A stretch of DNA of 24,025 nucleotides. Origin: DASYAE01 sp036501535. Its GTDB lineage: Bacteria > Actinomycetota > Actinomycetes > Streptomycetales > Catenulisporaceae. Positions within the stretch are counted from its first letter, which is position 1, and each line of letters begins with the position of its first letter. Positions 6,077 through 12,813 of this stretch are shown here, in pieces. The DNA lies in contig DASYAE010000127.1 of assembly GCA_036501535.1 (NCBI GenBank), forward strand, positions 1 to 24,025, read 5' to 3'. Below the pieces are notes generated by a model. That model was given only the letters and a program-made list of their open reading frames with translations. It did not search any database and had not been told where the DNA came from. The translations under genes and the position numbers were made by a program.

Positions 6077-7896
6077 CTACCGGGAGCGCAGCGCGAGGTA
6101 GAAGTCGACCTGGTGGTCGAGCCGGGCCAGGTCGCGACCGGTCAGCTGGTTGATCTTGTCGATCCGGTAGCGCAGGGTGTTGACGTGGACGTGCAGCTCC
6201 TTCGCGCTGCGGCTCCACGAGGCGGAGCAGCCCAGGAAGCACTCCAGGGTGCTCTCCAGCCGGGAGTGGTGCCGGGCGTCGTACTCGCGCAGCGGGCCGA
6301 GCAGCCGGTCCCGGTACCCGCGCCGCAGCTCGTCCGGGACGTGCGCGAGCAGCACCAGGTGCGAGGAGAGCTCGCCGTGCCCGGCCACCTCCATCCGGCC
6401 GGGCCGGCGCATCGCCAGCCGCATGGCCAGCTTCGCCTCCTCGACCGCGCCGGCCAGCGCGGCCGGGCCGATCGCGCGGTCGCTCACGCCGATCGCCACC
6501 CGGTCGGCGCCGAGGCCGGGGGCGAGCGCGCCCAGCACGCTGCGCAGCGCGGCGACCGGATCGGCGGGGGCGGGCGGCAGCCGCCGGCCGGCATGCCCGG
6601 CAGCGGCGCCGCCGCCGGGACGACCGCGACCGCATACGTATATGCGTGCTCTGCCTCGCTCCACGAGGCCTGTTCCGGCGCCCGGTCCTGCTGCGGGCCG
6701 GGCTGCGCCCGCTCCTGGTCCGGTGCGGCCTGGCCCGGCCCGGTTTGGGCCGACGCAGTGCGGACGGCCGCGCCCACGTTCGCGGGCTGCCGGGCGCGGC
6801 CGGCGGCAGGAGGGTACGGGAACACGGCGATCGGCGCGGGCGCCGCCGTGCCCGGCACGTCGACGAGGGTCCGGGCCAGCCGGCCGGGCCGCACGGTGCC
6901 CGCCGCGGCGACCGCGATCGCGCGCAGACCGTCCGCCGGGTCCAGCTCGGCCAGGGTGAGCCGGGCCGCGATCTGCTCGACCGGTCCGCCGGCCGCCGCG
7001 AGCTCGACCATCTCCCGGCCGACCCGCCGCACCGCCCGCTGCATCTCGGACGACCTAACCCGTTCGGCGCCGACCAGGCGGGCCGCGCCGCGCGCCGCCT
7101 CCCGCCGTTCGCGCGACCAGGTCCGCGAGTCTCCCTCGAACACCGCATACCAATCGGTGATCGCCGTGCCCGGCCGCCCCGGCACCGAATATGCCGTATA
7201 GGTGACGCCGCGGTGGGTGATGAGACGCTCCGGTTGGGCGGCCGTTCGCAGGGCCTCGCGTGCGACGATCACCGCCAACTCAGCGACCCTCGCGTCAGCC
7301 TGCCGGGTCTCCGGGGTGCGCGTATCCGCGGTTCCGGCCGGCGTCCCGCGCAGGCTCCCCGCCACAACCTGGCCGGCCGCGCTCAAGATAAGGCACGGCA
7401 TCCCGGTCTCGTAGCCGATGAGCCGGACGATTCCGGCCAGCCCGGCCCGCGGGTCGTTCTCCAGCAGCCGGCGGTGCCGGGCCAGCAGCTCCCCGGCGTC
7501 CTCGACCCGTTTGGCCGAGGTGCGCCGCGATATCCACTCGGTGAGATCGCCGAAGGCCAGCGCGGCGGGCACGTGCAGCAGCGGGAGTCCGTGGCGGCCG
7601 CAGGAGTCCAGCAGCTCGGCCGGCAGCGGCCCGTCCGTGGCGTCGCCCGCGGCCAGGCCCGCGCAGCCGGCCCGGGCCACCGCCGCGACGAAGGTCTCGC
7701 AGTGCTCCGCCCGGCTGCGCCGCTGGTCGGCGAGCCACACCAGGCCGGAGATGACCAGCTCGCCGCCGCGCAGGTAGCGGCTGGGGTCCGGCAGGTCGGT
7801 CACCATCGCGGTGGCGAAATCGCGGTCGAGGCCGGGCAGCCCGGCCACTGCGGTCAGACCGAGGCCGGGTTCCTCTACCAGTTCGCGTATACGCAT
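6077..7896 (-). pseudogene. pucR: PucR-family purine catabolism regulator, frame broken by one base
   Basis: The two ends clearly belong to one PucR-type activator of about 606 aa. The 5' frame (7896 down to a stop at 6484) holds the PucR N-terminal domain, with VTDLPDPSRYLRGGELVISGLVW (residues 32-54), and the start of the GGDEF-like middle domain. The 3' frame (open through 6664 to the stop at 6077) holds the rest of the middle domain and the C-terminal helix-turn-helix, where SAKELHVHVNTLRYRIDKIN is the typical HTH_30 signature. The total length is 1820 bases, one short of a multiple of three, so reading must move by -1 between about 6565 and 6620. The likely place is the G-run 6566-6570 (C-run in the gene) or the GC repeat near 6597-6619. 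An Ala/Pro/Gln-rich segment around residues 375-415 precedes the break. ATG at 7896 has AGGAGG six bases upstream. It could be a real mutation or a sequence error; the intact family features on both sides favour a recent event or error. It sits divergently from the purine operon it should control. Confidence 0.8.
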
Positions 7897-7941
7897 ACCG
7901 GCCTCCTAGGTCCCACCGTCCGTGCGCGCACCCCGTGTGGG

Positions 7942-7970
7942 AATGCAGCGTACCTCGTACAAATGTCCAA
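7942..7970 (-). promoter_or_regulatory. Candidate pucR promoter
   Basis: On the minus strand TTGGAC (7970-7965) and TGCATT (7947-7942) are separated by exactly 17 bases. This leaves about 40 bases to the pucR start and its AGGAGG ribosome site. The -10 matches the consensus at only three positions, so this is a suggestion. Confidence 0.35.
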
Positions 7971-7983
7971 GGTCATGGGCCGA

Positions 7984-8002
7984 ACGAAGCCGTCCGCTTC
8001 GT
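7984..8002. promoter_or_regulatory. Inverted repeat in the pucR-uraD divergent region
   Basis: Arms ACGAAGC (7984-7990) and GCTTCGT (7996-8002), with a five-base centre, lie midway between the candidate pucR promoter and the uraD side. The symmetry and location suit an operator for a dimeric regulator such as PucR; there is no proof of which one. Confidence 0.35.
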
Positions 8003-8037
8003 GCCAATGCCTGATGGAACCGGCCCGCATCGCGGGA

Positions 8038-8167
8038 TTGACTGAAATCGCAGGCAGTGGTCATTCGACGGAAGGCACCGGGTGGGCGCGATGGAGGGTT
8101 CGGCGACAAGCGCACAGGTGTCCGGTGTGCGTACTAGTCGAATTGACGGCCTCACCCGGTCGAATGA
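8038..8167 (+). promoter_or_regulatory. Candidate purine-operon control region with three GTCGAAT elements
   Basis: The heptamer GTCGAAT occurs three times in about 105 bases: inverted at 8063-8069 (within TCATTCGAC, 8061-8069), and direct at 8137-8143 and 8159-8165. The outer copies form a 9-base inverted repeat (TCATTCGAC 8061-8069 against GTCGAATGA 8159-8167). A TTGACT at 8038-8043 could be a -35 box, but no good -10 follows at 16-18 bases. The last two copies lie inside the proposed 5' end of uraD, so either the uraD start is further in or binding overlaps coding DNA. Confidence 0.35.
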
Positions 8168-8690
8168 TGGAACTGGACGTCTCAACGAACTTTCCGGCGC
8201 TCGGGCGGAAGCGCGCTTGTCCACATGCTGCGCTTCCCGGCGCTGGGCGTGCGCCGTCGCCGCATTACGCCCCTTCACCACCGTTGACGCCTTGCGCGAA
8301 AACGCATCGCGCGAGCTGGCGGCCCTGACCTGGCCGGACGTCCTCGAGGCGCTGGATGCTCATCCGCGGATCGGACGGCGGCCGGCCGGCGACGGCCCCG
8401 AAGCAGCCTGGTCGCGGGCCGAGCAGGCCGGCGTCTCCGGCGCCGACGCGGTCGCCGCGCAGGCCGCGCTCAACGCCGCGTACGAAGCCAGGTTCGGGTT
8501 CATATTCCTGATCCGCGCGGCGGGACGCAGCGCGCAGCAGATCCTCGACGCGGCCCGGGACCGGCTCGGAAACGACGAGCCGACCGAGCAGGCGGTCGTG
8601 CGCGACGAACTGGACCAGATCATGCGGCTGCGGCTGGACCGGATGCTGGACGATCTCGGTGCTGCCGCCGAGTCGGGCGGCCCGCGATGA
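8082..8690 (+). CDS. uraD: 2-oxo-4-hydroxy-4-carboxy-5-ureidoimidazoline (OHCU) decarboxylase
   Basis: Third enzyme of urate breakdown: decarboxylates OHCU to S-allantoin in the cytoplasm. The conserved domain begins around residue 34, with LNELSGARAEARLSTCCASRRWACAVAALRPF, then VLEALDAHPRIGRR containing the catalytic-type HPRIG motif (His-93), and NAAYEARFGFIFLIRAAGRSAQQIL followed by RLGNDEPTEQ near the end, all standard for the family. The start is uncertain. GTG at 8082 has GAAGG six bases upstream and an ATG follows at 8091, but the first 33 residues are unlike the family and overlap possible operator elements; in-frame GTGs at 8118 and 8127 are alternatives. It is the first gene of the 11-gene operon and its stop overlaps the uraH start by four bases. 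Confidence 0.9.
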   Translation: MGAMEGSATSAQVSGVRTSRIDGLTRSNDGTGRLNELSGARAEARLSTCCASRRWACAVAALRPFTTVDALRENASRELAALTWPDVLEALDAHPRIGRRPAGDGPEAAWSRAEQAGVSGADAVAAQAALNAAYEARFGFIFLIRAAGRSAQQILDAARDRLGNDEPTEQAVVRDELDQIMRLRLDRMLDDLGAAAESGGPR

Positions 8691-9025
8691 CCGTCTCGAC
8701 CCACGTCCTCGACGCGCTGCGCGGCCGGCCCGCCGCCGGAGTGCCGGTGCGGCTCGACCGGGGCACGCCCGAACACCGCTGGCAGCGCCTCGGCGCGGAC
8801 GTGACCGGCCGGGACGGCCGGATCCGGGAGTGGTTCGAGATGCCGATGCAGGCCGGGGAGCACCGGCTGGTCTTCGACACCGCCGCCTACTTCGCCTCGG
8901 CCGGGATCGACGAGTTCTTCTTCCCCGAGGTGGTGATCTGCTTCCGGATCGCCGACCCGGCCGAGCACTACCACGTGCCGCTGCTGCTCGGCCCGTTCTC
9001 CTACTCCACCTACCGAGGGAGCTGA
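8687..9025 (+). CDS. uraH: 5-hydroxyisourate hydrolase (transthyretin-like)
   Basis: A 112-aa transthyretin-related enzyme that hydrolyses 5-hydroxyisourate, the uricase product, to OHCU. All hallmark sites are visible: H6 in STHVLD, R45 in GRDGRIR, H96 in EHYHVPLLL and the C-terminal signature YRGS (residues 109-112), which in this family separates the enzyme from hormone-binding transthyretin. FPEVVICF in the middle is also typical. ATG at 8687 is within an ATGA overlap with the uraD stop, implying translational coupling, and the uricase GTG begins two bases after its stop. Confidence 0.96.
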   Translation: MTVSTHVLDALRGRPAAGVPVRLDRGTPEHRWQRLGADVTGRDGRIREWFEMPMQAGEHRLVFDTAAYFASAGIDEFFFPEVVICFRIADPAEHYHVPLLLGPFSYSTYRGS

Positions 9026-9027
9026 CG

Positions 9028-9948
9028 GTGTCCGAGACCGCGCCACCCGGGATCACGCTCGGCCCGACCCGGTACGGCAAGGCCGAAGTCCGGCTGCTGC
9101 ACGTGGTCCGGGGCTCCGCCGAGCACGGCATCAGGGATCTGAACATCAGCGTCGCGCTGTCCGGCGACCAGGCCGACACGCATCTGACCGGCGACAACGC
9201 CAAGGTCCTGACCACCGATGCGCAGAAGAACGCGGTCTACGCGCTGGCCCGCAAGGACGGCGTCGGCGCGCCGGAGTCCTTCGCGCTGCGGCTGGCCCGG
9301 CACTTCCTCTCCACGTGCTCGTACATAACGCGGGCCGGGATCCGCGTCGACGAATACGGCTGGGACCGCATCCCGGGCACCCGGAGCCGGCACTCGTTCG
9401 CCCGCTCCGGCCGGCTCACCCGCACCGCGCTCGTACGCTGCGCGAGCGACGGCGCGGCGAGCGTGATCAGCGGCCTGAAGGACCTGGTGCTGCTGAACAC
9501 GACCGGCTCCGAGTTCCACGGCTTCTTCCGGGACGAATACACCACGCTGCCCGAGACGACCGACCGCATCCTCGCCACGGCCGTCACCGCCCGGTGGCAG
9601 CACAGCTGGACGCCCGACCGGAGCAGGACACATAGCACTGCTGAGCCGGATTGGGACAAGAGCCACGAGCAGGCCGTCGGCTCGCTCACCGCCGCCTTCG
9701 CCGACACATACAGCTACTCGCTGCAGCAGACCCTTTACGCGATGGGCCGGCGGCTGCTGGAGAAGGACCCCGAGGTCCGCGAAGTGCGCCTCGCGCTGCC
9801 CAACAAGCACCACTTCGCCGTGGACCTGGCGCCGTTCGGCGTCGTCGAGAACAACGAGGTCTTCCATCCCGCCGACCGGCCGTACGGGCTGATCGAGGGC
9901 ACCGTGCTGCGCGGCGGCGCGGCCGACCCGGGCGACGCGTGGGACTGA
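9028..9948 (+). CDS. pucL: Urate oxidase (uricase)
   Basis: A cofactor-free uricase of 306 aa, with two T-fold domains, oxidising urate with O2 to 5-hydroxyisourate. Visible family residues are K18 in RYGKAEVRLLHV, T63 in KVLTTDAQKN (with K18 the catalytic dyad), F166 within GSEFHGFFRDEYTTLPE, Q233 in YSLQQTLY, and N259/H261 in LPNKHHFAVDLAPFG. The GTG at 9028 was chosen because GAGGGAG precedes it by six bases and the protein then begins at the usual place before GPTRYGK; a longer open frame to 8659 only overlaps uraH. About 20 bases separate it from the next gene. Length is normal for bacterial uricases and no key residue is missing. Confidence 0.96.
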   Translation: MSETAPPGITLGPTRYGKAEVRLLHVVRGSAEHGIRDLNISVALSGDQADTHLTGDNAKVLTTDAQKNAVYALARKDGVGAPESFALRLARHFLSTCSYITRAGIRVDEYGWDRIPGTRSRHSFARSGRLTRTALVRCASDGAASVISGLKDLVLLNTTGSEFHGFFRDEYTTLPETTDRILATAVTARWQHSWTPDRSRTHSTAEPDWDKSHEQAVGSLTAAFADTYSYSLQQTLYAMGRRLLEKDPEVREVRLALPNKHHFAVDLAPFGVVENNEVFHPADRPYGLIEGTVLRGGAADPGDAWD

Positions 9949-9968
9949 GGGGACTGAGGAGCCGGACC

Positions 9969-10880
9969 GTGGACATGGACATGGACTTCACCGCCCCGAC
10001 AAGCTGGGCCGACGCGCTGGCCGCGAAGGCCGAGCGGCCGGACTCGCTGCCGATCTGCGGCGGCACCGACGTGATGGTCGAGCTCAACTTCGACCTGCGC
10101 CGGCCGCCCGCGCTGCTCGACCTCAGCCGGATCGGCGAGCTGCGGGAGTGGTCCCGCCGGGGCGAGGGTTCCGGCGCCGCGATCCGGCTCGGCGCGGCCG
10201 TGCCCTACGCCCGCATCATCAGGGAGCTGAGCGGTCCGGCGCCGGCGTTGGCCCAGGCCTCGCGCACGATCGGCTCGCCGCAGATCCGCAGCCGGGGCAG
10301 CGTCGGCGGCAACCTCGGCACCGCCTCGCCGGCCGGCGACGCGCATCCGGTGCTGCTGGCGACGGACGCAGTCGTCGAGGCCGAATCCGTGCGCGGTCGC
10401 CGGGCCATCCCGATCCGCGAGTTCTTCCTCGGCGTCAAGCGCAACGCGCTGGAGCCGGACGAGCTGATCCGCGCGGTCGCGATCCCCGCCGCGGCCGGGC
10501 CGCAGCAGTTCGCGAAGGTCGGCTCGCGCAACGCCATGGTGATCGCAGTGTGCTCGTTCGCCCTGGCGCTGGACCCGGACCGGCGCCGGGTCGGCACCGG
10601 GATCGGCTCGGCCGGGCCGACCCCGCTGGCCGCGCCGACTGCCGAGGCCTTCCTGGCCGGCGAGCTGGACTGGCCCGGCCTGCGGCTGCCGGAGGGCGCC
10701 GCGCGGCGGTTCGGCGCGCTGGTCGCCGCGGCCGCCCGGCCGATCGACGACGTGCGCGGCACCGCCGACTACCGGCGCCACGCCCTGGCCGTGCTCGCGG
10801 CCAGAACCCTGAGCTGGTGCCTCGCCGACGCCCGGACGGGGCCCGGCGGCGCCGGGAGAGAGGAACCGGTTCCCGCATGA
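9969..10880 (+). CDS. xdhB: Xanthine dehydrogenase FAD-binding subunit
   Basis: A 303-aa CoxM/XdhB-type flavoprotein that takes electrons from the Fe-S subunit to FAD and on to NAD+. The FAD-binding loops are ICGGTDVMVEL (29-39) and SRGSVGGNLGTASPAGDAHP (108-127), followed by the C-terminal domain from about residue 178 with FAKVGSRNAMVIAVCSFAL. The GTG at 9969 has GAGGAG seven bases upstream; ATGs two and four codons later are alternatives and would hardly change the protein. Its stop overlaps the Fe-S subunit start (ATGA). The three xanthine dehydrogenase subunits here are interrupted by a deaminase gene. Confidence 0.93.
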   Translation: MDMDMDFTAPTSWADALAAKAERPDSLPICGGTDVMVELNFDLRRPPALLDLSRIGELREWSRRGEGSGAAIRLGAAVPYARIIRELSGPAPALAQASRTIGSPQIRSRGSVGGNLGTASPAGDAHPVLLATDAVVEAESVRGRRAIPIREFFLGVKRNALEPDELIRAVAIPAAAGPQQFAKVGSRNAMVIAVCSFALALDPDRRRVGTGIGSAGPTPLAAPTAEAFLAGELDWPGLRLPEGAARRFGALVAAAARPIDDVRGTADYRRHALAVLAARTLSWCLADARTGPGGAGREEPVPA

Positions 10881-11437
10881 GTTCCCAGGAGGCCGCGAAG
10901 CCCCGCGGCAGCATCGGCAGAGCCCTGACGATCACGGTCAACGGCCGGGAGCGGACCGCCGCCGGGCCGGTGCCGCCGTGGCGCAGCCTGCTGACCGCGC
11001 TGCGCGAGGACTTCGGCCTGCCCGGCGCGAAGAACGCCTGCGAGCAGGGCGAGTGCGGGTCCTGCACGGTCTGCCTGGACGGCGAGCCGGTCTGCTCCTG
11101 CCTGGTGGCGGCCTGGCAGGCCGAGGGCCGCGAGGTGCGCACCGTGGAAGGGCTCGGCGACGCCGACGGGGCGCTCGGCGCGGTCCAGCAGGCCTTCGTC
11201 GAGTGCGGCGCGGTGCAGTGCGGCTTCTGCACGCCCGGCCTGATCGTGGCCGTCGACGCCCTCGTACACAGCAGCCCCGGACGGCCGCCCGGCGCGGCCG
11301 AGGTCCGCGAGGCGCTGGCCGGGAACCTGTGCCGGTGCACGGGATACGAGAAGATCATCGAGGCTGTCGGCCGCGCGGCCGAGCTCGTCGCGGATCAGGA
11401 CACGCAGCACGTGGCAACGGAGGGGATGTCACGATGA
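10877..11437 (+). CDS. xdhA: Xanthine dehydrogenase 2Fe-2S subunit
   Basis: A 186-aa small subunit with two [2Fe-2S] clusters. The plant-ferredoxin-type cluster uses C55, C60, C63 and C75 (ACEQGECGSCTVCLDGEPVCSC), and the second, all-helical cluster uses C115, C118, C152 and C154 (GAVQCGFCTPG and GNLCRCTGYE). These pass electrons from the molybdenum site to FAD. ATG at 10877 overlaps the previous stop by four bases, and its own stop overlaps the deaminase start in the same way. The N-terminal 15 residues are a short extension without known role. Confidence 0.95.
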   Translation: MSSQEAAKPRGSIGRALTITVNGRERTAAGPVPPWRSLLTALREDFGLPGAKNACEQGECGSCTVCLDGEPVCSCLVAAWQAEGREVRTVEGLGDADGALGAVQQAFVECGAVQCGFCTPGLIVAVDALVHSSPGRPPGAAEVREALAGNLCRCTGYEKIIEAVGRAAELVADQDTQHVATEGMSR

Positions 11438-12813
11438 CTGGCGACCTGATCATCGAGGGCTGTGCGGTCGCGACGGTCGACGAACACGGCACCGAATACC
11501 GGAACGGGCACATCGTGGTGTCCGACGGCCGGATCGCCGCCGTCGGTCCGGGACCGGCTCCGGCCGCGACGCCGGCGGCCAAGCGCATCGACGCCTCCGG
11601 CTGCCTGGCCACCCCCGGCCTTGTCAACACCCATCATCACCTCTACCAGTGGATCTTCCGCGGCCTGGCCCAGGACGAGACGCTGTTCGGCTGGCTGACA
11701 GAGCTCTACCCGCGCTGGGCCCGCATCGACGAAGACGCGGTGCGCGCCGCGGCGCAGGCCGGGTTGGCCTGGCTGGCCCTGTCCGGCTGCACCACCAGCA
11801 GCGACCACCACTACGTGTTCCCGCGCGGGCGCGGCGACCTGCTCGCCGCCACGATCGACGCGGCCCGGCTGGTCGGCCTGCGCTTCGACCCGTCCCGCGG
11901 CTCGATGGACCGCGGCCGTTCGGCCGGCGGCCTGCCCCCGGATGCAGTGGTCGAGGACCTCGACGCGATCCTCGCCGCGTCGCAGGACGCGATCGACCGG
12001 TTCCACGACCCGGCGCCCGGCGCGCTGACCCGGATCGCGCTGGCGCCCTGCTCGCCGTTCTCGGTCAGCAGCGAGCTGATGACCGAGTCGGCCGCGCTGG
12101 CCCGGGCGAACGGCGTGCGGCTGCACACCCACCTGGCCGAGACCGCGGACGAGGAGGAGTTCTGCGTCGCCCGGCACGGCCGCACCCCGGCCGAGTACGC
12201 CGACTCGCTCGGCTGGCTCGGCCCCGACGTCTGGCTCGCGCACTGCGTGCACCTCAACGAGGCCGCGGTCAAGCGGCTGGCCGCGACCGGCACCGGCGCC
12301 GCACACTGCCCGAGCTCGAACGCCCGGCTCGGCAGCGGACTGGCCCCGGTCAAGGACCTGATCGACGCGGGCGCGCCGGTCGGCCTCGGGGTGGACGGGC
12401 CGGCCTCGCAGGAGTCGGGCATGCTGGTCGAGGAGCTTCGCAGTGCCCTGTATCTGTCGCGGCTGCGAGCCGGCACGCCGAGCCCGCACCGGGCACTGGA
12501 CGCCCGCGCAGCGTTGCGCCTCGGCACGATCGGCGGCGCGCGCCTGCTCGGCCGGGGCGGCGAGATCGGCTCGCTGGAGCCGGGCAAGTGCGCGGACATC
12601 GCGCTCTGGCGGCTCGACGGGCTCGGCCACGCAGACATCGACGACCCGGTGGCCGCGCTGGTCCTCGGACCGCCGGCGCCGCTCAGGCTGCTGACGGTGC
12701 AGGGCCGGCCGGTGGTCGAGGACGGCGTGCTCTGCAACGCGGACGCCGGCCGGCTGGCCCGGGAGGCGCGCACCGCCGCGCGGCGCATGGCGGAAGAAGG
12801 GAGCCGGCCGTGA
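11434..12813 (+). CDS. Amidohydrolase, probable 8-oxoguanine deaminase
   Basis: A 459-aa TIM-barrel metal-dependent deaminase of the TrzN/AtzB-SsnA branch. Metal and catalytic residues are visible: H67 and H69 in NTHHHLYQ, H233 and E236 in HTHLAETADEEEF, H270/H273 in LAHCVHLNE, and D321 in GVDGPASQE. The SDHHYVFP motif (123-130) and the context agree with 8-oxoguanine deaminase (EC 3.5.4.32), which converts 8-oxoguanine directly to urate, the substrate of the uricase three genes upstream. Isocytosine or guanine deamination is an alternative. It sits between the Fe-S and molybdenum subunits of xanthine dehydrogenase, with a four-base overlap at each end, so it must be made together with them. 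GGAGGGG precedes the ATG by about nine bases. Confidence 0.85.
   Translation: MTGDLIIEGCAVATVDEHGTEYRNGHIVVSDGRIAAVGPGPAPAATPAAKRIDASGCLATPGLVNTHHHLYQWIFRGLAQDETLFGWLTELYPRWARIDEDAVRAAAQAGLAWLALSGCTTSSDHHYVFPRGRGDLLAATIDAARLVGLRFDPSRGSMDRGRSAGGLPPDAVVEDLDAILAASQDAIDRFHDPAPGALTRIALAPCSPFSVSSELMTESAALARANGVRLHTHLAETADEEEFCVARHGRTPAEYADSLGWLGPDVWLAHCVHLNEAAVKRLAATGTGAAHCPSSNARLGSGLAPVKDLIDAGAPVGLGVDGPASQESGMLVEELRSALYLSRLRAGTPSPHRALDARAALRLGTIGGARLLGRGGEIGSLEPGKCADIALWRLDGLGHADIDDPVAALVLGPPAPLRLLTVQGRPVVEDGVLCNADAGRLAREARTAARRMAEEGSRP

Noticed and set aside
6484..6664. Programmed -1 frameshift in pucR
   Set aside because: No proper X-XXY-YYZ slippery heptamer in the zero frame is seen at the C-run, and PucR proteins are not known to need one; mutation or sequence error is simpler.
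5922..7148. Apparent 600-aa fusion upstream of UreF in the same frame
   Set aside because: The extra part is an out-of-frame reading of pucR, Arg/Ala/Pro-rich; UreF has a normal N-terminus at 5921.
8038..8070. A complete sigma-70-type promoter for uraD
   Set aside because: TTGACT is present but hexamers 16-18 bases later (GTCATT, TCATTC, CATTCG) are poor -10 boxes.
8659..9027. Longer N-terminus for uricase
   Set aside because: It would overlap uraH completely, is Arg/Pro-rich and unlike uricases; the GTG at 9028 has its own ribosome site.
9735..10781. Minus-strand open frames opposite uricase and xdhB
   Set aside because: Antisense shadows of well-supported genes.
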